The translations under genes were made by a program, and so were the position numbers. Under the pieces are notes generated by a model. The model ran no database searches. It was not told the DNA's origin and saw nothing but the letters and a program-made list of their open reading frames with translations. From contig JBKECP010000012.1 of the NCBI GenBank assembly GCA_047974765.1, positions 1 through 14,358 of the forward strand: a DNA stretch of 14,358 nucleotides, given 5' to 3'. The stretch is from JBKECP01 sp047974765 (GTDB lineage: Bacteria > Pseudomonadota > Gammaproteobacteria > Pseudomonadales > Halieaceae). Positions 1 through 6,351 of the stretch are shown one piece after another (the first letter of the stretch is position 1; every line of letters begins with the position of its first letter).

Positions 1-72
1 CAGCATCAGCAGCACTTTGCGACGCTCGGCGGGCAAGAGTATTTGCCAGAGTTTCCCCAGTGATTGCTTCAT
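1..72 (-). CDS. Probable ABC transporter permease/ATPase, N-terminal fragment (cut by window edge)
   Basis: Reading leftward from an ATG at 72, 24 codons remain open to the window edge and give MKQSLGKLWQILLPAERRK followed by a leucine-rich run (VLLML). A short amphipathic lead-in containing L-W-x-L-L-x-P-x-E-R-R-K just before a hydrophobic helix is typical of the N-terminus of ABC exporters with a fused permease and ATPase, of the PglK/glycan exporter kind. That is a resemblance only: no transmembrane domain or Walker motif lies inside the window. Purine-rich AAAAAGG precedes the ATG but at very short spacing, so the start could differ slightly. Any promoter must lie to the right, over or beyond the ispA remnant. 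It could be another membrane protein. Confidence 0.45.
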   Translation of the reverse strand, partial: MKQSLGKLWQILLPAERRKVLLML

Positions 73-93
73 TGCCTTTTTGTTACATCCAAT

Positions 94-204
94 GACACGC
101 AGCTAGCGATCATGCTCGTCCAAACCGTTGGCTCTGCCTGTATGGTGGCAGACCAGTATGTCGATATAGTATCAAGGGGTAAAGAGACCGGGCTCGCAGA
201 ACTG
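94..204 (+). pseudogene. Decayed internal fragment of ispA (polyprenyl synthase remnant)
   Basis: In one open frame this stretch encodes DTQLAIM-LVQT, then QYVDIVSRGKETGLAEL near the end. It matches residues 137-176 of the intact IspA in this window (DAQKVAM...QYVDVQSEGKEIGLAEL, bases 2118-2237). From CAAACC onward (121-204 against 2154-2237) my hand count gives 64 of 84 identical bases and 18 of 28 identical residues without gaps. The part before it aligns with a 9-base in-frame deletion. Similarity stops abruptly at both ends: neither aspartate-rich motif nor any terminal part of a synthase is present, so it cannot encode an enzyme. Bases 205-332, up to the next gene, show no further similarity to ispA. 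The frame stays open to 414, but that reading runs into the Rpn gene on the other strand and is unlikely to be a gene. Inference: a relic of a partial duplication or of a second, diverged ispA. Confidence 0.8.
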
Positions 205-332
205 GCATTTCGAAGAAGCGAGATCGAAGAAACGGGGGGCAGGTACAACTTTATGGTGATGCCGGGCTTGAGGATTGCGGTCGAGCTGGTTTTTCACGGC
301 CCGCTGGCGGCTGCCTTGGCTGCCTGGCAAAA

Positions 333-1319
333 TCAGGCTTTGTCGGCGCCATTCTCGCTTCGCAGCCGCCTTACTTCCTCCACCGGCAGGCCAAGGGCTT
401 CGGCGATTTGTTGATCGCTCAGCATCACCTGGGCGATTAGCTTGCGGGCGGCGGCCCGAGCAGCCTGCGCTGCTTCAGCTCGACCCTGTTCAAGGCCCTG
501 TTCAACACCCTTGGCTATCCAGCGGTCGGGCCACTTCTTTACGCGTTCAGACAGCATCTTGTGTACCTCGTGCAGTTCATTGATTTCCGGCAGGTCCGTA
601 TCCGGTGCCCGGTGCGGGAGTAATACGCGGTTTATCCACACCGCAAATGCCCGCCGCAGGGACGTTTGCTCGGGGGCTTGCAACCATTTTACCAGGCTGC
701 CCAGCACGGCCAGCATGTCCTGCTCATCGCGGTGGTGTTCCAGCCGGAACAGGGCCACTGCGGTGTTACGCAATGCGTCGGGCTCGTCCATTGATGCCTC
801 AGACGCCACCATAGCCCCCTCGTCCAGCAGCAGATAGCTCAGCTGCGGGCGGTAGCGTTCCAGGCCGCCGGGCACAGGCTCTATCAAGTCCGCGATATCC
901 TCGGCGGCATGCCAGCGCGTTTCGCCATTATAGAGCACGATGGGCAGCACCGGGAACAAGCGGCCAGAAGGGGTCAGGGCCTTCTGGCGAATCAGATCCT
1001 GATAAAGCAAACCCAGATAAGTCATCATACGCACAGCCATAAAACGGTCTACGGTGGACTGAAACTCCATGAGCAGATAGACGTAGAGCCAGCCCTTATC
1101 GCCGCTCATATTGCCGCTCTTATCACCAAAGCGTACACGCCAGATGATATCATCTTCGCGCTCGCGCAGGTCATCGCTAATGTAGGAGCCGGCGACTCTT
1201 TCCAGGGTGCTGAAGTCCAGCCTGGCCACCCAGCCTTCCTTGACGAAGCCGGTGAGCAGGTCTTCGACCAGAGCCGGGTGGGCAAACAGAAGTTTGTAGC
1301 CGTGATCGTGATAGGCCAT
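333..1319 (-). CDS. Rpn/YhgA-like PD-(D/E)XK nuclease family protein (transposase_31)
   Basis: A 328-residue protein of the Rpn (recombination-promoting nuclease) family, often labelled 'putative transposase'. It opens with HDHGYKLLFAHPALVEDLL (residues 4-22), the usual family N-terminus. The catalytic core follows: acidic D56/D57 in the REDDIIWRV strand, then YLLMEFQS with E85 and Q87, the E-x-Q part of the PD-(D/E)XK fold. The C-terminus has the typical charged repeat EQGLEQGRAEAAQAARAA and a helix-turn-helix-like tail (LSDQQIAEALGLPVEEVRRL). Family members cut DNA and can raise recombination without RecA, but the biological role is unclear. The ATG at 1319 is chosen over one ten codons upstream because GGAG sits 8 nt before it and the family begins here. 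No terminal inverted repeats or target duplications flank it, so it is not a visible insertion sequence. It lies between the ispA remnant and the real xseB-ispA. Confidence 0.85.
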   Translation of the reverse strand: MAYHDHGYKLLFAHPALVEDLLTGFVKEGWVARLDFSTLERVAGSYISDDLREREDDIIWRVRFGDKSGNMSGDKGWLYVYLLMEFQSTVDRFMAVRMMTYLGLLYQDLIRQKALTPSGRLFPVLPIVLYNGETRWHAAEDIADLIEPVPGGLERYRPQLSYLLLDEGAMVASEASMDEPDALRNTAVALFRLEHHRDEQDMLAVLGSLVKWLQAPEQTSLRRAFAVWINRVLLPHRAPDTDLPEINELHEVHKMLSERVKKWPDRWIAKGVEQGLEQGRAEAAQAARAAARKLIAQVMLSDQQIAEALGLPVEEVRRLRSENGADKA

Positions 1320-1420
1320 CCGTGGCACTCCAACGATGTGTAGCGGCACACGCTAGCACAGTGGGCGGCGGGCCGGCAGGGGCTGGCTATATTGGATGTA
1401 AAACCGGAAAAGTGGGGCAG

Positions 1421-1440
1421 CAATGCGGGAATCCCCATTG
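1421..1440. repeat. Imperfect 20-bp palindrome over the -35 region of the xseB promoter
   Basis: CAATGCGGGAATCCCCATTG reads as an imperfect inverted repeat: the outer five bases on each side pair perfectly, and seven of ten positions match overall. Its right arm falls about 17 bp upstream of the -10 hexamer at 1458, where a -35 element would lie. It could be an operator. No known regulator consensus is recognised. Confidence 0.35.
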
Positions 1441-1454
1441 CTCAGCTCCCTTGC

Positions 1455-1463
1455 TGCTATAAT
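1455..1463 (+). promoter_or_regulatory. Extended -10 promoter for xseB-ispA
   Basis: TGCTATAAT is a perfect extended -10 element (TG, one base, then the consensus hexamer TATAAT at 1458-1463). The -35 region 17 bp upstream is poor, as expected for extended -10 sigma-70 promoters. Predicted transcription would start near 1470, giving a leader of about 20 nt before the xseB ATG at 1492. Confidence 0.65.
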
Positions 1464-1491
1464 CCCGCGACATTTATCCGACCCAAAAGCT

Positions 1492-1713
1492 ATGACCAAG
1501 AAAGCCACAAGTGCCAGTTTCACTACCACCCTCCAGCAACTGGAATCGCTGGTCAATAAACTGGAGGATTCCAACACCTCCCTTGAGGATTCTCTCGCCG
1601 GCTTCGAGGAGGGCATCAAATTGCTGCGCTCGGCCCAGAAAGAGTTGAACCAGGCCGAGCAGAAGGTGCAGATGCTCACTGAGCCACCGGATGATGCCGG
1701 GGACGATGAGTGA
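1492..1713 (+). CDS. xseB: Exodeoxyribonuclease VII small subunit
   Basis: A 73-residue protein (E. coli XseB has 80), the small subunit of the cytoplasmic single-strand exonuclease VII, which acts with the large subunit XseA (not in this window). The family core is clear: FTTTLQQLESLVNKLEDSNTSLEDSL (about residues 10-35), then FEEGIKLLRSAQKELNQAEQKVQML, two helices that form the coiled-coil hairpin binding XseA, and an acidic tail. The ATG at 1492 is preferred over one at 1423 because the family starts here and because the 1423 start lies upstream of the promoter. No strong Shine-Dalgarno sequence is visible. The stop codon overlaps the GTG start of ispA, so the two genes are surely co-transcribed and probably translationally coupled. 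Confidence 0.95.
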   Translation: MTKKATSASFTTTLQQLESLVNKLEDSNTSLEDSLAGFEEGIKLLRSAQKELNQAEQKVQMLTEPPDDAGDDE

Positions 1714-2603
1714 GCGCCGCCCTGTCGTCCACGCTCGCACAACTGCGCGAGCAGATCGAGCGCGAGCTTAGCGCCGTTATTGACGCCAGCACCGCCGCCC
1801 TGCCCCCGCTGCAGGCCGCTGCCCGCCACTCCCTGATCAGCGGAGGCAAACGTGTTCGTCCAGTATTGGTGATTGCGGCCTGCCGAGCAGTGAATACCAA
1901 TGCCGCGCTGGCACTGCCCGCCGCGGCTTGCACTGCCCTTGAGCTGGTCCACACCTATTCACTGATCCATGACGACCTGCCAGCCATGGATGACGACGAC
2001 TTGCGCCGTGGCGTACCCACCTTGCATAAGGCTTTTGACGAGGCCACCGCCATTTTAGTAGGCGATGGCCTGCAAACCCTCGCTTTTGAGCAGCTGGCCG
2101 ATGCGCCCGGGCTGTCTGACGCGCAAAAAGTCGCCATGATCCGCGTACTCGCGCAAACCGCCGGTTTTGGCGGTATGGTGGGTGGCCAGTATGTCGATGT
2201 ACAGTCCGAGGGGAAAGAGATCGGGTTGGCAGAACTGAAATCTCTGCATGCAATGAAAACCGGCGCTCTTATCCAGGCGGCGGTGGCACTGGGCGCTATC
2301 GCTGGAGGCGCCTCACAGGCACAACTGGCCAGTCTGGATGACTATGCCAGTCATATCGGCCTCGCCTTTCAGGTGGTGGACGACATTCTGGATGTGGAGG
2401 GTGACACCGCCACTCTCGGCAAGACCCAGGGCAAGGATGAGGCGGCAGACAAGGCCACCTATGTGAAGTTTCTGGGGCTGGAGGGCGCGAAGAACAAGGC
2501 ACGACAGTTGCTGGCGACAGCACTGACTGCGCTGGAAAGCTTTGACGAGTCCGCCAATCTACTGCGGGATATTGCCCGCTATATTATCGAGCGGGATTAT
2601 TGA
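1710..2603 (+). CDS. ispA: Farnesyl diphosphate synthase (geranyltranstransferase)
   Basis: A 297-residue all-helical prenyl transferase (E. coli IspA is 299) that condenses IPP with DMAPP and then GPP to give farnesyl diphosphate in the cytoplasm. GGKRVRP (45-51) binds diphosphate. The first aspartate-rich motif is DDLPAMD (88-94) and the second DDILD (224-228); both are intact, as are KTGALI (183-188) and the conserved FQVVDD. The start is a GTG at 1710 overlapping the xseB stop by four bases, with GGGGA seven bases upstream. The gene ends 8 nt from the convergent ribA, and no terminator is visible in between. The usual downstream partner dxs is absent here and lies 9.6 kb away. Residues 137-176 are the part duplicated in decayed form at 94-204. 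Confidence 0.97.
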   Translation: MSAALSSTLAQLREQIERELSAVIDASTAALPPLQAAARHSLISGGKRVRPVLVIAACRAVNTNAALALPAAACTALELVHTYSLIHDDLPAMDDDDLRRGVPTLHKAFDEATAILVGDGLQTLAFEQLADAPGLSDAQKVAMIRVLAQTAGFGGMVGGQYVDVQSEGKEIGLAELKSLHAMKTGALIQAAVALGAIAGGASQAQLASLDDYASHIGLAFQVVDDILDVEGDTATLGKTQGKDEAADKATYVKFLGLEGAKNKARQLLATALTALESFDESANLLRDIARYIIERDY

Positions 2604-2611
2604 CTGGCCGC

Positions 2612-3205
2612 TCAATCGTCGTGCAGCAAATGCCCCAGCTTGGCACCTTTGGTTTGCAGGTATTTCTCGTTATGAGGGTTGCAGCCCGCACGGATGGGGA
2701 TGCGCTCCACCACCGACACACCGATGCTTTCCAGGGCGGAAATTTTACGGGGGTTGTTGGTCATCAACCGTACCTGTCCAATCCGCAAGTGCTCCAGCAT
2801 GGGTTTGAGCAAAGTGTAGTCGCGCATGTCAGCGCCAAAACCCAGGCGTTCGTTGGCTTCCACCGTATCAGCGCCGGCATCCTGTAGCTTATAGGCCCGA
2901 ATTTTGTTGAGCAGGCCAATACCGCGACCTTCCTGGCGCAGGTAAAACAGGGCGCCACGGCCCGATTCAGAGATGGCTTTCAGGGCGGCCTCGAGCTGGT
3001 TGCCACAATCACAGCGCAGGCTGAACAGGGCATCGCCGGTCAGGCATTCGGAGTGCACGCGTGCGAGCACGGGCTCATCGCCGGACACATCACCCATCGT
3101 CAGTACGATGTGTTCCTTGTTTTCGACGGCATCTTCAAAACCATGAATTTCAAACACTCCCCAGGCGGTAGGCAGCAGGGCGGATTCTACATAACGTGCA
3201 CTCAA
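2612..3205 (-). CDS. ribA: GTP cyclohydrolase II
   Basis: RibA opens GTP to the diaminopyrimidinone that starts riboflavin synthesis, releasing formate and pyrophosphate. With the start chosen here it has 197 residues (E. coli 196). The zinc site is HSECLTGD...RCDCG (Cys54, Cys65, Cys67). The active-site strand is RQEGRGIG (90-97), and substrate contacts follow at EANERLGF and TNNPRK (149-154). All catalytic features are present, so this is the functional cyclohydrolase of the cluster, in contrast to the RibA-like half of RibBA. Start: a TTG at 3205 with GGGA seven bases upstream gives exactly the family N-terminus. A GTG at 3262 would add a cysteine-rich 19-residue extension that the family lacks, but it cannot be excluded. 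It is the last gene of the minus-strand operon, 58 nt after the protease gene. Confidence 0.95.
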   Translation of the reverse strand: MSARYVESALLPTAWGVFEIHGFEDAVENKEHIVLTMGDVSGDEPVLARVHSECLTGDALFSLRCDCGNQLEAALKAISESGRGALFYLRQEGRGIGLLNKIRAYKLQDAGADTVEANERLGFGADMRDYTLLKPMLEHLRIGQVRLMTNNPRKISALESIGVSVVERIPIRAGCNPHNEKYLQTKGAKLGHLLHDD

Positions 3206-3263
3206 ACGATTGTCCCGGTGACAACAACAAGGGCCGCACAGTTTACCTGATGCCACGCCCACG

Positions 3264-3902
3264 CTACCAGTCCCGTGAAAGGGTCAGAATGCCGCCCGCC
3301 TCCACCATTTTGACATGTTTGAGGTAGGTCATTCCCAGCAAAATGGTCTCAGGAAAAGCCCCTTCACTGACGGTTGCGCGCACGTTATCAATGCGAATCC
3401 CCCCCACATCGACATACTGTAAATTAACCACCCAGGCTCGCACTACATCACTGGCCGTAGTCAAACGTGTTTCCTTACCTGCCTGGTAGTCAATGCCAAG
3501 GGTTTTGGCATCCCGGGAGTTCAGAGCCACTACATTGGCACCCGTATCCACCAGCACAGACATTTTGCGACCATTGATCGTGGCCGTGGCCATATATTGC
3601 ATGTGCGCATTGCGGAGAATATCAACCTTGCGCTCTGTGGGCGCCTGGTAGCTGCCGCTGACGCGATCATGCAGCTTGACGGTTTTTCGCTGACCGTCAA
3701 TCTCGATCACTGCGGACTTTGCGTTGGCACTGATCAGTTTAACACCCGCATCGCTCTGCCCAGCCCGCAGCGTCTTGCGAGAGCCATTGATAACCATCAC
3801 TGCTGTATTGGGCAATAGTGCTTCAACCGACACAGAGGCTCCCCCGGCCCATCCCGGAAGGGAACATAACAACAAAAAAGTTAACAGTAGTGCTTTAAGC
3901 AT
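3264..3902 (-). CDS. Secreted retropepsin-like aspartic protease (TIGR02281-type)
   Basis: A 212-residue protein with a clear signal peptide (MLKALLLTFLLLCSLPGWA) and therefore exported. The C-terminal half is a single retropepsin-like domain: the strand MATATINGRKMSVLVDTGANVVALN carries the catalytic D-T-G-A at 119-122, and ILLGMTYL near residue 195 matches the hydrophobic-hydrophobic-G motif closing the fold. Single-domain proteases of this clan act as dimers. The N-terminal half (about 25-95) has SH3-like short strands (VMVINGSRKTLRAGQ, VIEIDGQRKTVKL) and no recognised function. The ATG at 3902 is chosen because it begins the signal peptide; a TTG ten codons upstream is possible. Its substrate is unknown. 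It sits between pgpA and ribA, inside the riboflavin/thiamine operon, with no obvious link to those pathways. Confidence 0.85.
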   Translation of the reverse strand: MLKALLLTFLLLCSLPGWAGGASVSVEALLPNTAVMVINGSRKTLRAGQSDAGVKLISANAKSAVIEIDGQRKTVKLHDRVSGSYQAPTERKVDILRNAHMQYMATATINGRKMSVLVDTGANVVALNSRDAKTLGIDYQAGKETRLTTASDVVRAWVVNLQYVDVGGIRIDNVRATVSEGAFPETILLGMTYLKHVKMVEAGGILTLSRDW

Positions 3903-3935
3903 AATAATGGTGTCAATCGCTGCCGGAGCCAAGCC

Positions 3936-4427
3936 TCAGACTACAACAAACGCAGGCACCACCCACATAATCAAGTGCAAAATTGCGCCCGCCATCACAC
4001 CTGCCACCACATCATCGATCATGATACCGAGCCCGCCATGCACACGGCGGTCAAGCCAGCCAATTGGCCAGGGTTTGATGATATCGAACAGGCGAAAAAA
4101 CACGAAGCCGAGCAGAACTGTTTGCCAACCGGGGGGCACAGCCCACATGGTCAGCCAAAAGCCAACAAATTCATCCCACACGATACCCGGATGATCGTGT
4201 ACGCCCAGATCCCGACTGCTGTGCTCACAAAGCCAAACACCCAATGCAAAGGCAAACACAATGAAGAGGCTATAAATTGGCAAGGAGAATCCCGCCAACA
4301 GATAATAAAAAGGAATAGCCGCCAGCGTACCAAAAGTACCCGGTGCTTTTGGTGACAGGCCACTGCCAAAGCCAAAAGCCAGTAAATGTATGGGGTTGCG
4401 CAAAATACGGGATACTTCGAGCGACAT
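3936..4427 (-). CDS. pgpA: Phosphatidylglycerophosphatase A
   Basis: A 163-residue inner-membrane protein that removes the phosphate of phosphatidylglycerophosphate to yield phosphatidylglycerol. Diagnostic motifs are GFGSGLSPKAPGTFGTL (18-34), the DHPGIVWDEFVGFW region (about 78-91) with conserved acidic residues, FFRLFDIIKPWPI, and the C-terminal GIMIDDVVAGVMAG. Three to four hydrophobic helices are evident, as in the E. coli protein. Start: ATG at 4427 with TGGAGA five bases upstream. It follows thiL by 39 nt, the order found in many gammaproteobacteria. The spacer carries a small AAGCGG/CCGCTT hairpin but no terminator-like T-run. Confidence 0.96.
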   Translation of the reverse strand: MSLEVSRILRNPIHLLAFGFGSGLSPKAPGTFGTLAAIPFYYLLAGFSLPIYSLFIVFAFALGVWLCEHSSRDLGVHDHPGIVWDEFVGFWLTMWAVPPGWQTVLLGFVFFRLFDIIKPWPIGWLDRRVHGGLGIMIDDVVAGVMAGAILHLIMWVVPAFVVV

Positions 4428-4466
4428 AAGTCTCCAGGGAAGCGGCCAAAGCCCGCTTGATACTAA

Positions 4467-5390
4467 TCAGAAATGACGATAGCCCGTTTGCCCGCCCGGC
4501 TTTACATCACAGACTACGCCATCACCCTCTTCCACCCAACCAATTACGGTACAATTTTGCGGCAACGGCATTTGCGGTGGCAGCGTAAAACATAATTCGT
4601 AGTCATCACCTCCCACCAACGCCCAGCGCAGCACCTGCTCCCTGTCCGGGTGGCGCTGCAAGGCGGCTGAAAGGGGCAACTGTGTACTTTCTATAGCAAT
4701 TTTAACGCCACTGGCAGCGGCAATATGACCGGCATCCGCCAGTAAACCATCAGAAATATCAATAGCGGCGCTGGCAACACCCAGCAGTAACTGACCCAGC
4801 TCAAGTCGAGCCGAGGGGCGATAATAGCGCTGCTCAAGATAATCTCCATCAGCCACGCTACCCTGCCATTGTCCCTTGACCACAGCCAGTCCGGCGGCAC
4901 CATCGCCGAGTGTGCCACTGACACAGAGTCGCTCACCAACACGGGCACCGCTGCGCAAAAGGCCCGTCCTGGCAGGTAAAGCCCCAAAAACCTGCACCGA
5001 TAAGGCAAGCGGACCACGGCTGGTATCACCACCCACCAGTGGTAAGCCAAAATCTGATACGGCAGCGGCCAAACCTTCACTACAGGCATGCAGCCAGAGC
5101 TCATCCGCCTGTGGCAGTGTCAGGGCCAAGGTCATAGCCAAAGGCCTGGCTCCCATGGCCGCCAGATCTGAAGCCGCAACAGCCACCGCACGATAGGCCA
5201 CATCTTCAGGAAAGCTTTCTGTCGGGAAATGAACAGCCTCCACGACGGTATCCACTGATGTTGCCAGCCATTCGCCCTCATTCAGCTTTAAAATAGCGCA
5301 GTCATCGCCCACCCCCAATGCAACCGCCGGGCCAGCACCCAGCGATGCAAGATAGCGATAAATCAGATCAAATTCAGAGACGTTTGCCAT
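4467..5390 (-). CDS. thiL: Thiamine-monophosphate kinase
   Basis: ThiL phosphorylates thiamine monophosphate to the active cofactor thiamine diphosphate using ATP. The 307-residue protein shows the PurM/ThiL fold motifs in order: EFDLIYRYL at the N-terminus, GVGDDCAIL (27-35, Mg-ATP), SVDTVVEAVHF, the SDLAAMGA loop (74-81), VGGDTSRGPL, AIDISDGLLADAGH and VGGDDYELCF. All aspartates of the metal sites are present. The final GYRHF matches the family end (GYDHF in E. coli). The start ATG at 5390 is 18 nt downstream of nusB; the upstream sequence GACGGGCT is only a modest ribosome binding site, so coupling to nusB translation is likely. Confidence 0.97.
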   Translation of the reverse strand: MANVSEFDLIYRYLASLGAGPAVALGVGDDCAILKLNEGEWLATSVDTVVEAVHFPTESFPEDVAYRAVAVAASDLAAMGARPLAMTLALTLPQADELWLHACSEGLAAAVSDFGLPLVGGDTSRGPLALSVQVFGALPARTGLLRSGARVGERLCVSGTLGDGAAGLAVVKGQWQGSVADGDYLEQRYYRPSARLELGQLLLGVASAAIDISDGLLADAGHIAAASGVKIAIESTQLPLSAALQRHPDREQVLRWALVGGDDYELCFTLPPQMPLPQNCTVIGWVEEGDGVVCDVKPGGQTGYRHF

Positions 5391-5408
5391 AGCCCGTCAA
5401 TTTGATCC

Positions 5409-5861
5409 CTAAATATTGGCAGCAGTTTCTGCCTGCCGCAATTGACGGGCGACCTTATCGAGTACGCCATTGATATATTTGTGACTGTCGGTGGCGCCAA
5501 ATTTTTTGGCCAGTGATACCGCTTCATTTATCGACACTTTGTAGGGCACATCAATTCGTCGAGCCAGCTCCCAGGTACCCAGACGCAGCAGGCTGCGCTC
5601 AATAGGGTCAAGCTCCTTCAAACTGCGATCAAGCATAGGCGTAAAAATAGCCTCCAACTCATCTATCTGAGCAGGCACCTCATGTAAAATGGCGTGAAAA
5701 TAGTCGTTATCAACATGACTAAAGTCGTAGTCAGTGCGAAACTCTGCCTCAATTTCATTCAGGGCTGCCTGCGCCATATACCATTGATAAAGCGCCTGTA
5801 AACCATAATGGCGGGCCTTGCGACGCTCTGCCGCAAGGGTATTACTCATTTTTTTGGCCAC
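5409..5861 (-). CDS. nusB: Transcription antitermination factor NusB
   Basis: A 150-residue all-helical RNA-binding protein that joins NusE (ribosomal protein S10) on boxA in rRNA leaders. Family features are RRKARHYGLQALYQWYMAQ near the start, then LDRSLKELDPIERSLLRLGTWEL, and the C-terminal IDVPYKVSINEAVSLAKKFGATDSHKYINGVLDKVA. The start is taken as GTG at 5861, 5 nt after the ribH stop. An ATG at 5849 (MSNTLAAERRK) is equally reasonable, since neither has a strong Shine-Dalgarno sequence. The ribH-nusB-thiL order is a widely conserved arrangement. Confidence 0.96.
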   Translation of the reverse strand: MAKKMSNTLAAERRKARHYGLQALYQWYMAQAALNEIEAEFRTDYDFSHVDNDYFHAILHEVPAQIDELEAIFTPMLDRSLKELDPIERSLLRLGTWELARRIDVPYKVSINEAVSLAKKFGATDSHKYINGVLDKVARQLRQAETAANI

Positions 5862-5866
5862 GTCAG

Positions 5867-6340
5867 TCAGTCCAGATTATCCAGCAGGCTCACCATTTCC
5901 AATGCCGACAGCGCCGCCTCGGCACCCTTGTTGCCCGCTTTGGTACCGGCACGTTCCACCGCCTGCTCGATGGAATCCACCGTCAACACACCAAAAGCCA
6001 CCGGCACACCACTGTCCATACTCACCTGGGCTAAACCTTTGGTACATTCACCTGCAACATACTCAAAGTGCGGGGTTCCACCGCGAATAACTGCACCAAG
6101 GGCAATGATGGCATCGTGTTTGCCCGCTTTGGCGACTTTCTGGCAGACCAGTGGAATTTCAAAAGCGCCGGGCGCACGCACGATGGTAAGTTGTTCATTA
6201 TCAACACCGTGACGACGCAAGGTATCGATGGCGCCTTCGAGCAGGTGTTCAACCACAAAACTGTTCCAACGCCCCACCACAATCGCGTAGCGGCCTTTGC
6301 TGTGGGTAAAATTACCCTCGATGGTGGCAATATTCTGCAT
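5867..6340 (-). CDS. ribH: 6,7-dimethyl-8-ribityllumazine synthase
   Basis: RibH condenses 5-amino-6-ribitylaminouracil with 3,4-dihydroxy-2-butanone 4-phosphate to make lumazine, the penultimate step of riboflavin synthesis; the family assembles into pentamers or 60-mer shells. In this 157-residue protein the phosphate and substrate loops are RAPGAFEIP (55-63), GAVIRGGTPHFEYV (82-95, with catalytic His91) and the late KAGNKGAEAA segment. Start: ATG at 6340 with AAGGGAGA at good spacing. It follows ribBA by 11 nt and precedes nusB by 5 nt. The subunit is called RibE in some nomenclatures. Confidence 0.97.
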   Translation of the reverse strand: MQNIATIEGNFTHSKGRYAIVVGRWNSFVVEHLLEGAIDTLRRHGVDNEQLTIVRAPGAFEIPLVCQKVAKAGKHDAIIALGAVIRGGTPHFEYVAGECTKGLAQVSMDSGVPVAFGVLTVDSIEQAVERAGTKAGNKGAEAALSALEMVSLLDNLD

Positions 6341-6351
6341 GGAATCTCCCT

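Noticed and set aside
205..414. Continuation of the open frame that carries the ispA relic
   Set aside because: Beyond base 204 there is no similarity to IspA or any family I recognise, and the last 80 bases run opposite the end of the Rpn gene.
333..1319. Insertion sequence call for the Rpn/'transposase_31' gene
   Set aside because: No terminal inverted repeats or target-site duplications could be found around it, and Rpn proteins are not classical IS transposases.
909..1343. Plus-strand open frame of 144 codons antisense to the Rpn gene
   Set aside because: It mirrors a conserved nuclease-family gene and has no promoter, good ribosome binding site or recognisable motif.
1353..1952. Minus-strand open frame of 199 codons spanning xseB and the start of ispA
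   Set aside because: Both plus-strand genes are clear family members; the reverse frame is low-complexity Gly/Ser/Arg-rich sequence with no family features.
3206..3262. Cysteine-rich extension (CGPCCCHR) at the front of RibA as a possible extra metal site
   Set aside because: The family starts at the TTG at 3205, which has a better-placed ribosome binding site; the extension most likely is untranslated spacer, though a GTG start at 3262 is not fully excluded.
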